NCBI GenBank assembly: GCA_910584645.1
Contig: CAJUAU010000008.1
Coordinates: 1-62,951, forward strand
Source: an uncultured Eubacterium sp.
GTDB taxonomy: Bacteria > Bacillota > Clostridia > Lachnospirales > Lachnospiraceae
DNA length: 62,951 nt
Reading direction: 5' to 3'
The notes below the pieces were generated by a model. It ran no database searches and had not been told where the DNA came from. It saw only the letters and a list, made by a program, of their open reading frames with translations. The translations under genes were made by a program, and so were the position numbers. Every line of letters starts with the position of its first letter. Position 1 is the stretch's first letter. Shown piece after piece: positions 1 to 8,535 of the stretch.

Positions 1-48
1 GTAGACAAGATATTGAGGTTTCATTATCTGGTCTAGGAAAGGAGGGCT

Positions 49-267
49 ATGATAACCGTAACCAAAAAAGATTTAATTGCTCTGGGTTATGGTACTTCTT
101 TTGCGGCTGACATTATAAGGGAAGCGAAGAAACTTATGATTTCCAAAGGGCATACATACTACCAGTCCCGGAAATTAGACCGTGTACCGAGGGAAGCCGT
201 GGAGGAATTGTTGGGTATCAGATTTCAAGACGGGCAGGCTGAATGTACTTCTTGCACACCAATGTAA
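49..267 (+). CDS. DUF3173-type small protein (probable excisionase/integrase partner)
   Basis: A 72-residue basic protein directly before a tyrosine integrase gene. Its pattern (short N-terminal helix, then a helix containing AADIIREAKK and a C-terminal VPREAVEELLG segment) matches my recollection of the DUF3173 family, which sits beside integrases of Tn916/Tn5801-like conjugative elements and may act in excision. The start is supported by an AAAGGAGGGCT ribosome site 3-8 nt upstream. The stop (267) lies 11 nt before the integrase start, so the two are probably cotranscribed. The recombination role is inferred from context; no catalytic motif is visible. The rest of this element lies left of the window. 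Confidence 0.7.
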   Translation: MITVTKKDLIALGYGTSFAADIIREAKKLMISKGHTYYQSRKLDRVPREAVEELLGIRFQDGQAECTSCTPM

Positions 268-278
268 GGAGTGATATT

Positions 279-1463
279 ATGGCGAAAGACCCAATCAAGA
301 AATCAGATAACGGAACTTATTATTTTAGAGCAAACTTAGGCTACAATCCGATAACAGGTAAACAAATCCAGAAATACCGAAGCGGCTTTAAGACAAAAAA
401 GGAAGCACGGGAGGAATATTCAAAACTTGTCCTCACTTCCACCGAAGAACTGACCGCCAAAAAGGAAACGGTTTCTTTTCAGACGTTCATTGAAGAAACC
501 TACCTGCCGTGGTACAAAACGCAGGTAAAGGAAAGCACCTACTTAAACCGCCGTTCCACCATTCAGAAGCATTTCGCATACTTCTACAAAATGGCAACGG
601 ACGAGATAGAGCCTATCAATGTGCAGAACTGGCAACTGGAACTTGCAAAGGAGTTCAGCCCTAACTATATCCGTATCGTACAGGGTATGCTCTCTATCGC
701 ATTTGACCGGGCTATCGTTTTAGGGATTGCAAAGAAAAACCCGTCACGCATGATAGGGAACATCAAGAGCAAAAAGACAAAGGTTGACTTCTGGACGTTG
801 GAGGAATTTCAGAAAGTGATTTCCCTGCTCTACAAGGGCGATTATTACGAACATTACCTTTTCATTTCCTTTTGGCTGCTGTTTATGACGGGCATGAGGA
901 TAGGCGAAGCCGCCGCCCTGCAATGGTCTGACATTGATTTTGAAACGGGGCTTTTAAGCATTACAAAGACCCTGTACTATAAATCAATGGACGATTACAA
1001 GTTTGTCGAGCCAAAGACGCAGGCAAGCGTCCGCACAATCTATATCGACACGGACACCATAAAGGAGTTGCAGGCGTGGCGTGAAGTTCAGCAAAAGGTA
1101 CTGAAAGGCTGCGATCTGGTGTTGAGCTACAACAGTATTCCGACCAGTAAGCACACACTTCCAAGAGCCTTAGAGAAACTTGCCGGGCTTGCAGGCGTAC
1201 ACCGTATCAAAATCCATGCGTTACGACATTCCCACGCTTCCCTCTTAATCAGCATGGGAGAAAACCCGCTTTTGATTAAAGAGCGTTTGGGGCATGAGAA
1301 GATACAGACCACTTTAGGAACATACGGGCATTTGTACCCTAACAGCAATCTTGAAGTTGCCAATAAATTAACGGGCGTGCTGACATACACACCCGCTTCA
1401 CACAGCATTGCAGATTACACAAGCAATCAGCACACCGCAATCTATCACAGAGAGGTTGAATAG
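279..1463 (+). CDS. Tyrosine recombinase / integrase of the left-hand integrative element
   Basis: A 394-residue site-specific integrase. The N-terminus has an AP2-like arm-binding domain (NGTYYFRANLG, then KTKKEA), followed by a SAM-like core-binding domain (about 70-160) and a C-terminal catalytic domain. All catalytic residues are visible: R207 (MTGMRIGEA), H313 and R316 (HALRH), H339 (LGHEK) and the nucleophile Y349 (TYGHL). I chose ATG 279 over an earlier in-frame ATG at 243 because AAGGAGTGATATT lies just upstream. The gene points toward the element end, with a terminator and att-like site within 100 bp. The partner protein and Int type recall Tn5801-like elements that use guaA, which fits the guaA-like att sequence at 1539-1555. 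Confidence 0.93.
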   Translation: MAKDPIKKSDNGTYYFRANLGYNPITGKQIQKYRSGFKTKKEAREEYSKLVLTSTEELTAKKETVSFQTFIEETYLPWYKTQVKESTYLNRRSTIQKHFAYFYKMATDEIEPINVQNWQLELAKEFSPNYIRIVQGMLSIAFDRAIVLGIAKKNPSRMIGNIKSKKTKVDFWTLEEFQKVISLLYKGDYYEHYLFISFWLLFMTGMRIGEAAALQWSDIDFETGLLSITKTLYYKSMDDYKFVEPKTQASVRTIYIDTDTIKELQAWREVQQKVLKGCDLVLSYNSIPTSKHTLPRALEKLAGLAGVHRIKIHALRHSHASLLISMGENPLLIKERLGHEKIQTTLGTYGHLYPNSNLEVANKLTGVLTYTPASHSIADYTSNQHTAIYHREVE

Positions 1464-1497
1464 AAAAATGCAATCGTAATGCAATGAGAAAGAGAAA

Positions 1498-1535
1498 AAG
1501 CCGCCAAACCCTAGTGTTTACGGGCTTTGCGGCTT
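1498..1535 (+). terminator. Hairpin after the integrase gene
   Basis: AAGCCGCCAAACCC pairs with GGGCTTTGCGGCTT around a 10-nt loop, 34 nt behind the integrase stop. There is no strong T-run afterwards, so it is either a weak intrinsic terminator or an end-of-element structure. Confidence 0.6.
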
Positions 1536-1538
1536 AGC

Positions 1539-1555
1539 TCCGACTACTCGAACTC
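1539..1555 (+). other. Candidate attachment site resembling the guaA 3' end
   Basis: The 17-mer TCCGACTACTCGAACTC matches TCCGCTCATTCGAACTC at the end of guaA (21229-21245) at 13 of 17 positions, including an unbroken TCGAACTC, in the same orientation. On the minus strand both read GAG-TTC-GA(A/G)-stop, the last codons of guaA (Glu-Phe-Glu-stop). It sits just outside the integrase gene and its terminator, where an att site is expected. I infer that it marks the junction of the left-hand element with the 20-kb element. Chance similarity is possible because only 8 bp are perfect. Confidence 0.45.
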
Positions 1556-1644
1556 GACTCATCTATATGATTTTAAGATACTTTTGTATCTATTTTATGC
1601 TTTTTAATCCACCTATTTCGCATATTATTTCTATTATTTGAAAA

Positions 1645-1676
1645 CTTCTAAAAATTTTAGAAGCAAAATAGAAGCA
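1645..1676. repeat. 19-bp palindrome overlapping an 11-bp-period direct repeat
   Basis: CTTCTAAAA-A-TTTTAGAAG is a perfect 9-bp inverted repeat (1645-1663). It overlaps two copies of TAGAAGCA that start 11 bp apart (1658 and 1669). It lies about 100 bp inside the candidate att site and is a possible recombinase arm or operator site. Otherwise I see nothing coding in 1556-1709. Confidence 0.4.
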
Positions 1677-1709
1677 CTGGAAACCTAATTCCTGCTTAAG
1701 CAACAAACA

Positions 1710-2495
1710 TTAAACTGGTTGCAATTCAGCAATCTCTTTTACTTTTTCAACCGACAATTCCGTCACATCTGCAATCTCCTCAATTGAGAATCTTCCCAAT
1801 TCAATTAAACGCCTTGCCGTTTTCTCTTTCTCATGCTCAATACCCTGCTCATATTTCTCCTGATAATTCATCTGCAAAGTCATATAATCCAACCTCCATT
1901 TCTCATTCTTTCTGACAGACTGTACCGCTTCATCCAATTCTCTGGTAAAGTCATCCTCCGGCTCTTTACCATCAATAAAATTAAGCAGCTTTTTCATTTC
2001 CGGTGTCACATCATCCATTGTACCTTTAGTATTTAAAATAATCTTTGTTGTATCATCTCCAAGACCTAAGTCCAGATTTTGAATACAGCGGTTTTCAAAG
2101 GTGTAAATGTGCCGCCCCTCACCAAACAAATCAAAGGTACATACAAAAATAACAAAACTGCGTTTCAAGTCTTTATAATTATCCCCTTTTTCCAAGATAT
2201 TCAAATCTATCATCCCTTGATAATATCTTGTTCGCTTGGGAAGATTTCTATTCTCTGCGGTCTGCATTTCAATATTATAAACGGTTTCTTTTCCATCTTC
2301 TACATAGATATCCAAGCGTACACTTTTTGCATCCGCAGAAATATCTATTGTCTCCTGCGACTTCGGATATTCAATGCGGGATATCTTGATGCCAAGTATC
2401 CGTTCTAAAAAAGGTTTGCAAAATTTCGGGTTTCTCATGATAACACTAAACATGAAATCATCCTTGATTTGCAGTTCCTCAAAAGCTTTCTCCAT
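1710..2495 (-). CDS. Rpn family recombination-promoting nuclease / PD-(D/E)XK transposase-like
   Basis: A 261-residue protein of the Rpn/YhgA-like group (also annotated 'PD-(D/E)XK nuclease family transposase'). The nuclease core is visible in the first 110 residues: LKDDFMF-like opening, RLDIYVEDG with the metal-binding Asp, then YNIEMQTAE supplying the E-x-Q part. The C-terminal half is helical and charged and ends in a small helix-turn-helix-like segment (FSIEEIADVTELSVEKV). Known members are DNA endonucleases that stimulate RecA-independent recombination. ATG 2495 is preceded by AAGAAGGAGCGTC; an earlier ATG at 2552 lacks a site and falls in the promoter. The gene has its own promoter, so it is probably separate from the upstream defence genes. 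Confidence 0.82.
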   Translation of the reverse strand: MEKAFEELQIKDDFMFSVIMRNPKFCKPFLERILGIKISRIEYPKSQETIDISADAKSVRLDIYVEDGKETVYNIEMQTAENRNLPKRTRYYQGMIDLNILEKGDNYKDLKRSFVIFVCTFDLFGEGRHIYTFENRCIQNLDLGLGDDTTKIILNTKGTMDDVTPEMKKLLNFIDGKEPEDDFTRELDEAVQSVRKNEKWRLDYMTLQMNYQEKYEQGIEHEKEKTARRLIELGRFSIEEIADVTELSVEKVKEIAELQPV

Positions 2496-2523
2496 AATGA
2501 CGCTCCTTCTTCTCTTTACCTTT

Positions 2524-2552
2524 ATTATAATATGTGTCTGCGGGGTTGACAA
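2524..2552 (-). promoter_or_regulatory. Promoter of the Rpn-type nuclease gene
   Basis: On the minus strand, TTGTCA (2547-2552), a 17-nt spacer and TATAAT (2524-2529) lie 28 nt before the start codon at 2495. This is a near-consensus sigma-A promoter. Confidence 0.75.
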
Positions 2553-2591
2553 GGACTGATTTTTACCAATCTACATAACAGATAACTAAAA

Positions 2592-2774
2592 TTAATGACT
2601 TTCATCTGGTTTTTCATCACAAACCGGATATTTTATGTACCTTATTTGCCCGTCCAATAGCAATTCTCTTTTATGCCGGCTTTTCCAACCCATATATGAC
2701 TTACAATAACTAATTATTTTGGACTTCATTTCCTGTGAAATTAAATTTGCTGTCGCAACAATAGAATCTGCCAT
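2592..2774 (-). CDS. Small hypothetical protein at the end of the defence operon
   Basis: A 60-residue protein starting MADSIVATANLISQEMKSK, with a helical N-terminus and a basic, tryptophan-containing middle (MGWKSRHKRELLL). I do not recognise it. It starts 13 nt after the stop of the membrane protein gene and has a GAGGAAG sequence about 8 nt upstream, so it appears to be the last gene of the gajA-gajB-membrane protein transcript. No signal peptide or membrane segment is visible. The function is unknown, and it may be an accessory or regulatory subunit of the neighbouring system. Confidence 0.5.
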   Translation of the reverse strand: MADSIVATANLISQEMKSKIISYCKSYMGWKSRHKRELLLDGQIRYIKYPVCDEKPDESH

Positions 2775-2787
2775 TTTTTTAACTTCC

Positions 2788-3609
2788 TCATCTTCTAACC
2801 TTTTTTTCCTTTAGCATTTCAATATTATGTCTGTAGCCAGAAATTTCTTCTTCCATCCTTTTTATATCCTCACCAGAACCCTGTGTGGGCATATCTTTGG
2901 CAAGACATATTCGTTGCTGCAATAAGGAAATCATTTCTTCCTCATTTTGTATTATTTTTTCATTACGTTGTTGCTGCTCCATTTTATCAACATATATACC
3001 ACAATCATACAGCATTTCCAAATAAATATTCTCCATTTTATAATACAAATCCCTAATGGCAATCATGTTTTCTCTATCATAACAAGGATTAAAATCACAG
3101 TCTTCGCATTTTTGAAATCCATCTGCAATATCACTCAACAATTCAAACTTCACCTGTACATCGAGAATTCTCTCTCTGGAATTCTGTAATATCCTCTTAC
3201 AATCTCTTGTATCCATATTATTCAACTCATTAATTGCTTTGTAAATAATATCAGTATTAAAACTTTGACACACTTCGATTAATATATTTTTTTCTTCCTT
3301 CAAATTTTCATCGTATTCTTGTGCTAGCTTTTCATTTTTATCCATTTTTCTATCTTCAGCGGAAGATTTCCATGCTAAGCAAATTCCCACAAACGCAATT
3401 ACAACTGATAAATATGTTCCCCAAAAATCAAGCCAGTCTTGATTTTCCAAGCCTCTTGCTGTCAAAGTCCATCCAAATTTATTATAAATAATGTCGGTAA
3501 TATATAAACCAACATTGAGCAATAATGGCAGTATAATAAAAAATAATATGATACAAAGTATCCAATGTTTTTTTATATTGGTCTTTATTTTATTCATCCA
3601 CTCTTTCAT
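2788..3609 (-). CDS. Two-helix membrane protein with long coiled-coil tail, next to Gabija
   Basis: A 273-residue protein with two transmembrane segments, about residues 15-41 (WILCIILFFIILPLLLNVG) and 61-80 (FWGTYLSVVIAFVGICLAW). A long charged helical cytoplasmic part follows (from about 85), containing a C-x2-C-x4-C cluster (KCEDCDFNPC, about 190) and a final coiled coil. I do not recognise a family. Phage-defence membrane effectors of unknown type often have this '2TM + coiled coil' shape, but that is only analogy. It lies 60 nt downstream of gajB on the same strand and is AT-rich like gajA and gajB. The ribosome site is weak: GGGAGAG about 13 nt before ATG 3609. Confidence 0.65.
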   Translation of the reverse strand: MKEWMNKIKTNIKKHWILCIILFFIILPLLLNVGLYITDIIYNKFGWTLTARGLENQDWLDFWGTYLSVVIAFVGICLAWKSSAEDRKMDKNEKLAQEYDENLKEEKNILIEVCQSFNTDIIYKAINELNNMDTRDCKRILQNSRERILDVQVKFELLSDIADGFQKCEDCDFNPCYDRENMIAIRDLYYKMENIYLEMLYDCGIYVDKMEQQQRNEKIIQNEEEMISLLQQRICLAKDMPTQGSGEDIKRMEEEISGYRHNIEMLKEKKVRR

Positions 3610-3669
3610 ATAAGGAACACTCTCCCATTTAGATTATATTATCGCCCCTAAATATACTAGCGCAAACCG

Positions 3670-5733
3670 TCATATTTCGCTTGTTCCATTTTTACCTGTA
3701 TACCTATGTCCCTTTCCAAATATAATTTCCATATTTTCCTTTATCCGGTCTGTTTCATCAATATACAAAATGGACAAATTTTTAATTGCCCTTGTAACTG
3801 CAACATATAATATATTCCGTCCCTTAATATATTTTGAAGACAACATTTCATCGTTTTTCCCATATTCTTTAAAAAAGATCTCAAATAAGTCCCGATTAAC
3901 GCCAAAATCTTTCCCTAAGATAATAACAACATTTTTATATTCCAACCCTTTAGTACTATGAAAAGTGTGATAGCAAACTTCTTTTTTCTCACTTCTATTA
4001 ACATAAGCAAACCAATTCAACAACTCTTTCACCTCTACCATTAAAAGGTTGTCAATCATATCTTCCGCTTTCACTGATTCGTCCCAATTATTATATAAAG
4101 AATTTACAAAATATCTCATAACCTCATTATAAGAAGTCTCTTCATCAAAATCAAATACCCTATCTATGATAAAGCGATACGTATTATTTGAATTGTAATG
4201 TTCAAATATATGTATCAATAATTCCTTTAATGTACATCCGTCAATAGCTTGTAATAAATCCACTAAAATTTTCAATTCACCAAAACTCATATTTCTATAT
4301 TCATCTGTCGGAAAAATTTCTCTAAGCGGCTGTTCATCCACTCTGACTTTAACATATAATGCCATCATTCTAAACAATATCGCCTGCACATCTCCCAGAT
4401 GAATCGTATCGTGACTAAACAACTCAGAATTTAATTGTTTATACCCTATTCCTTGGTATACATCTGCCCCCTTAAAAGCTTCATACACGCTCAAAAAACC
4501 GCTATAGTCTGCAACCATTTGATTCGTAGCAAACAAACAGTGTAGAGGATTATCTATTTGGATATCCCATTCCTCTCTAAATTTTTGTATAAATCCATTC
4601 ACATCATATTCATTTCCAAAATATAAATGGACAGCCCCACCTTTACAATCCTTATAAATGGACTTCTGCTCTATTTTATCATTGCGTACTTTATTTGCCG
4701 AATTTATTATTTCGGCATAAGACCTACGATTATATATTTTTGTCACATCTTTCAAACCAATATGTAATTGTTTCAATCTATTTCCCACACCTGTATCATA
4801 TATGTTTTGAACTGAGTCCCCGAAATATGCAATAAAAATATTATGCTTAATTTTTTTAGCATAATTTTCTATAATACTCATCATTTCCACGACAATGTCA
4901 GCTGTGTCCTGATACTCATCTATAAGAATATATGGATATCGATCAATAATTATTTGTTTCATTTTGGGATACTTCTCAACTAGATCATGCCCATATTGCA
5001 ATAACGTATCATGACTAATACGCATCTTATCTAAGCGGTCACGATTATACATTGCATCATAATTTACTTCTTTATACCCTTTTTCGCCATTCTCAATCTT
5101 TTTAATACAATCTATATATCTTTTCTTTCTAAAGAGTTTATCCACCAGCCCTTTAAATTTTCCTACATTTGATAATAAATCTGAATAATTCAATCGAATT
5201 TCTTCTGGCATAGCATCCCTAAACCCCGCAGCGTTCAAATTATACGCACCATTATATTGCTTTTTGCTCTTTTCCATTAATTCAAAAAAATGCCTTTGTG
5301 AATCTACATCAAGTTCCCTATATTTTTTATAATCGGAATCGCCATTCAGTTTTAATTCAATATCCTTTACTTCCCTATTTAATTTTTCTAAATGTAAATT
5401 TAGCAATGCTGCCTTTTGATTACAAATAACATTCCAAACCCTATCATGTATAGTTGACACTTCTACAACATCTGAGACACCTAATTGTTGTTTTATGTTC
5501 TCTGCCGCCACATTAGTATAAGTAATACAAGCAATTTTTTGATTATGATTATTCAAATTCTCTCTGCTATGTTCTACAATATATTTCAAACATTCAATTA
5601 ATGCGTATGTTTTCCCCGAACCTGCACCTGAGTTAAAAACAACGCTCTCAAAGCTATCAGTAGATTGAAATAATACATCAATTGATTTCTGTTCTTCTTT
5701 CAAATCTGCATCACAAATTTCAGATAAAGCCAT
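3670..5733 (-). CDS. gajB: UvrD/Rep-like helicase, Gabija GajB-type
   Basis: A 687-residue superfamily-1 helicase. Motif I (NSGAGSGKT) is at about 34-42, the Walker B/motif II DEYQDT at about 270, motif V STKGLEYKNVVII and motif VI VAVTRAIKNLSIL near the C-terminus. In Gabija, GajB assembles with the OLD-family nuclease GajA and is thought to sense nucleotide depletion or DNA ends and activate DNA cleavage. The start ATG 5733 overlaps the gajA stop as TAATG and is preceded by AGGAGGGAAATA, so translation is coupled. An upstream in-frame ATG at 5763 lies inside gajA and lacks a site. It is longer than the roughly 500-residue archetype because of a large insertion between motifs I and II. A generic UvrD partner of a class 2 OLD system is the alternative. 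Confidence 0.87.
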   Translation of the reverse strand: MALSEICDADLKEEQKSIDVLFQSTDSFESVVFNSGAGSGKTYALIECLKYIVEHSRENLNNHNQKIACITYTNVAAENIKQQLGVSDVVEVSTIHDRVWNVICNQKAALLNLHLEKLNREVKDIELKLNGDSDYKKYRELDVDSQRHFFELMEKSKKQYNGAYNLNAAGFRDAMPEEIRLNYSDLLSNVGKFKGLVDKLFRKKRYIDCIKKIENGEKGYKEVNYDAMYNRDRLDKMRISHDTLLQYGHDLVEKYPKMKQIIIDRYPYILIDEYQDTADIVVEMMSIIENYAKKIKHNIFIAYFGDSVQNIYDTGVGNRLKQLHIGLKDVTKIYNRRSYAEIINSANKVRNDKIEQKSIYKDCKGGAVHLYFGNEYDVNGFIQKFREEWDIQIDNPLHCLFATNQMVADYSGFLSVYEAFKGADVYQGIGYKQLNSELFSHDTIHLGDVQAILFRMMALYVKVRVDEQPLREIFPTDEYRNMSFGELKILVDLLQAIDGCTLKELLIHIFEHYNSNNTYRFIIDRVFDFDEETSYNEVMRYFVNSLYNNWDESVKAEDMIDNLLMVEVKELLNWFAYVNRSEKKEVCYHTFHSTKGLEYKNVVIILGKDFGVNRDLFEIFFKEYGKNDEMLSSKYIKGRNILYVAVTRAIKNLSILYIDETDRIKENMEIIFGKGHRYTGKNGTSEI

Positions 5734-7844
5734 TATTTCCCTCCTAACTTTTCTTCTATCCAATCAAGACCGTCTACTATATAATCAGGCAATTTTGGAA
5801 TATCATCTGTTTCCGAATTGACAATTTCATAAAGTAATCGACTTGCAAATTCTCCTTTACTATTTTCTAATTTTACTTGCCACTTATATGAATTCTCCAT
5901 GTTTTTCTTTTGGTCAGTACCGTCATCCGTTATATCTTTATATATTTTTGGCTTTAATGTTTTTAAAATATCATTGACAACTTTATTATCATAATTTGTT
6001 AAAATAAATGCTTCTTCAAAACTTGTAGCATAATATTGATTGATTTTCCCCTGATATGCCAGATATATATTTTCGTTTTTATAAAACGAAGGAATATCCG
6101 ACAAATCAGCCTTCCCATGAAAATCTTTTATAGTAGCATTTGTGGTTTCTCTTTTGTTCAAACTATCTATCTGCGAGAAATTTACTGCACTTTCTTTTCC
6201 TTCGTCAGCCAAATCCTCTTTATTTTCCTCACGTTTTATATCCAAATCCGTTATTATCAATACAGGAATTCCCAGTACTTGAATGAGATGTTTATATAAA
6301 AAACCATGTGCACCATTAATATTAAATATCGATATATAATGGGTATTCAATTTTTTCCTTTTTTCTATGTAATACGGAAGGACTATATCCTCTGCAAAAC
6401 CTTCAACAAAAATTGCTGCTTCAGAAAAAAATAATTCTGTAACCTTATATTTGATATGTTTTTTTAAGAATTTAAACTCAGCAGAATTTTCATCCATATT
6501 TTCTTTGGGCATTACTTTTTCGTTACACAAATTAGCCACAACTGCATTATGATTTTCTTCATGCAGATAACATATATTGTTAAATGTATTTGTACTTTGA
6601 ATTTTACTATTTAAAATATGGGAGGAATGCGTTGATACAATAATTTGACTGTTCACATTCTTATTTTTACTGGACAACAAAATCTTCATTGCTTCGTTTA
6701 TATTTTTAATAAATAACTCTTGCATCTGCGGATGCATAAACGTTTCAGGTTCTTCAATAGAAATCAAATTTATTTTGCTATTAAACGAAGACTCAGGATA
6801 TCTCTCCATATAATCCATAATTGCTGCAATAATCATGACCAAATTGGTATATCCAAGACCGAACTGATTTTCTGGAATATTTGCATCGTCTTCAATATAC
6901 TCATATTTAATCAAGTCACGCATTAATTTATCAAATGTGATATTAGCACTCAACTGTACTCCCATACGCTCCATAGAAACCAATTTCTTTAGAACATTTT
7001 TTATTACTTCTGTGTGATTCTTGCTTATATTACTTGTCAAAGTATCATTTATATCCTCTAATGATTCAGATATTCCCTGTTTTTCACTTTTAAATAAAGT
7101 TTCGTACCTATAATTAATAATTTTACTAAATTCATCTGATAAGCAATTTTCATTCTTCAAATGATTTGCCTTTATACAACGCAGCTCCATTAGATTACCC
7201 AATTTGAAATCTGCATTAATTTTATTATTATTTTTGTCGTAATAATTCAGCATAAAATCTGTATTATTTAAAAGTTTTATAAATTTTAAAAACTTATTCT
7301 TATTTGTTTTTTCCTGCATAAGCTTATTCATGTCCGATTGAAATGATACTGCATCCTTAATTTCATATCTGATACAAATATCTAACTCTGAATCATTCAC
7401 ATCTTCCACTAACATAAAGGGAATCAAATTAGAAATCCTATCATCACTTTCTTCTTCTAATGCAATAGTCAAAACAAAGGATATATGTGGTAATATCTCC
7501 GGTGGATTATCAATATCAAACTCATTAAAATATTTTTGTAAATACCGATAATTAAAGTCATTAATACCAAATGTACCCTTATGATTTATCAAACAGTCCA
7601 AAGCCGTAATAATAGTCGTTTTTCCTGCATTATTTTTGCCAATAATTAAAGTTGTATCAGATGCAATATCAACATCCGGAGATTGTTCTTCGGTTTGAAT
7701 GGATTCTTTTATTGTTCCATTTTCCTCAACCTCATCAATTGCCAAATCTTCTTTTTTTATAATCTCTGAACTAACAAATTCTACAACATTTTTATTTTCT
7801 CCAAATTTTCTGTAATTTATCAGCTTTAGTTTCTTCAAAAACAT
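5733..7844 (-). CDS. gajA: OLD-family ATPase-TOPRIM nuclease, Gabija GajA-type
   Basis: A 703-residue protein with an N-terminal ABC-type ATPase and a C-terminal TOPRIM nuclease. Seen in order: N-terminal strand KLKLINYRKFG, Walker A GKNNAGKT (about 69-76), ABC signature-like FGLGYTNLV, Walker B LISIEEPE (about 364), H-loop STHSSHIL, then TOPRIM with the catalytic Glu in VEGFAED (E481) and the ITDLD aspartates (about 533-535). In Gabija this protein nicks or cuts DNA during phage infection. ATG 7844 was chosen over ATG 7862 because GGGAGGCAAAGAAT precedes it. A 40-residue acidic insertion sits between the first strand and Walker A. Coupling to a UvrD helicase gene is the defining context for Gabija. 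Confidence 0.88.
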   Translation of the reverse strand: MFLKKLKLINYRKFGENKNVVEFVSSEIIKKEDLAIDEVEENGTIKESIQTEEQSPDVDIASDTTLIIGKNNAGKTTIITALDCLINHKGTFGINDFNYRYLQKYFNEFDIDNPPEILPHISFVLTIALEEESDDRISNLIPFMLVEDVNDSELDICIRYEIKDAVSFQSDMNKLMQEKTNKNKFLKFIKLLNNTDFMLNYYDKNNNKINADFKLGNLMELRCIKANHLKNENCLSDEFSKIINYRYETLFKSEKQGISESLEDINDTLTSNISKNHTEVIKNVLKKLVSMERMGVQLSANITFDKLMRDLIKYEYIEDDANIPENQFGLGYTNLVMIIAAIMDYMERYPESSFNSKINLISIEEPETFMHPQMQELFIKNINEAMKILLSSKNKNVNSQIIVSTHSSHILNSKIQSTNTFNNICYLHEENHNAVVANLCNEKVMPKENMDENSAEFKFLKKHIKYKVTELFFSEAAIFVEGFAEDIVLPYYIEKRKKLNTHYISIFNINGAHGFLYKHLIQVLGIPVLIITDLDIKREENKEDLADEGKESAVNFSQIDSLNKRETTNATIKDFHGKADLSDIPSFYKNENIYLAYQGKINQYYATSFEEAFILTNYDNKVVNDILKTLKPKIYKDITDDGTDQKKNMENSYKWQVKLENSKGEFASRLLYEIVNSETDDIPKLPDYIVDGLDWIEEKLGGK

Positions 7845-7916
7845 ATTCTTTGCCTCCCGCATATATCTTGCTTCATCGTTTATATTTTCACAAATATTTT
7901 ATCACCGCATGCACTC

Positions 7917-8504
7917 TTACCTTCCTCTATATATCCCATATGCAACATAACAGGGTATTTCCTCCTCAGAAATTTCATCGCCCCAACGTTCCAGTGCTTC
8001 TTTGGGAACAATTGGTTCTTTTCCAATGATTTTTCCACCAAGTTTGCGGGCAATTCTATTACTTGCCTCATTCCCCTCTGTAGTCATCCATTCTATGTAC
8101 TCTATTTCTTCATCTTCAAATGCCTTATTTATCAAAAGGGCAGCCGCTTCAAACGCATATCCCTTTTCCCGTTCTTCTTCCAAAATCCCAATCCCTACAT
8201 CTGGGTGATGCGCATCTTTCATTTCAAGCTCAATATAACCAACTGCATCTTTGGATTTTTTCTGATAAATAAGACAAATAATGTTTGCTCCCTTTACATC
8301 ATCTATCAGCTCCTGTTTCATACCAAACCATAATTCATTTTCCGCATCATACACTGTCTTAAAAATAGTAGCATATCTTCTTACAGACAAATACTCATCT
8401 AATTCCTTCTCTGTCACAGATTTTATAATGACCGAATCTCCGGTTATGTATATATCCTCTTTTTTCAACTTTGTTTCTCTCTTTCTTTTCTCAATTACCC
8501 GCAT
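7917..8504 (-). CDS. GNAT family N-acetyltransferase
   Basis: A 195-residue GNAT-fold protein. The acetyl-CoA core is recognisable: VGYIELEMKDAHHPDVGIGILEE, then the pyrophosphate-loop region EEREKGYAFEAAALL, the strand EYIEWMTTEGNEASNRIARKLG and a C-terminal CYVAYGIYRG. It resembles RimJ/RimL-type acetyltransferases of unknown substrate. The reading frame continues upstream into the restriction gene, but the first usable ATG after that gene's stop is 8504. Its site (AAAAAGG) abuts the codon, so a start at TTG 8468 is also possible. It lies between res and gajA on the same strand with gaps of 31 and 72 nt. Its role in the defence cluster is unknown. Confidence 0.78.
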   Translation of the reverse strand: MRVIEKRKRETKLKKEDIYITGDSVIIKSVTEKELDEYLSVRRYATIFKTVYDAENELWFGMKQELIDDVKGANIICLIYQKKSKDAVGYIELEMKDAHHPDVGIGILEEEREKGYAFEAAALLINKAFEDEEIEYIEWMTTEGNEASNRIARKLGGKIIGKEPIVPKEALERWGDEISEEEIPCYVAYGIYRGR

Positions 8505-8535
8505 CCTTTTTACGCAATTTCTAACACCAGAGTAC

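Noticed and set aside
1536..1560. CTCGAACTCGACTC resembling a tRNA T-arm
   Set aside because: No acceptor, D or anticodon arms can be drawn around it; similarity to the guaA 3' end explains it better.
3670..7844. Assigning the OLD nuclease-helicase pair to another system such as PARIS or a solitary class 2 OLD
   Set aside because: PARIS lacks a UvrD helicase, and the translationally coupled OLD-TOPRIM plus UvrD order is the Gabija hallmark; the length differences are noted.
7880..8071. A 63-codon open frame overlapping the GNAT gene
   Set aside because: It is out of frame with the acetyltransferase, lacks a ribosome site and shows no domain.
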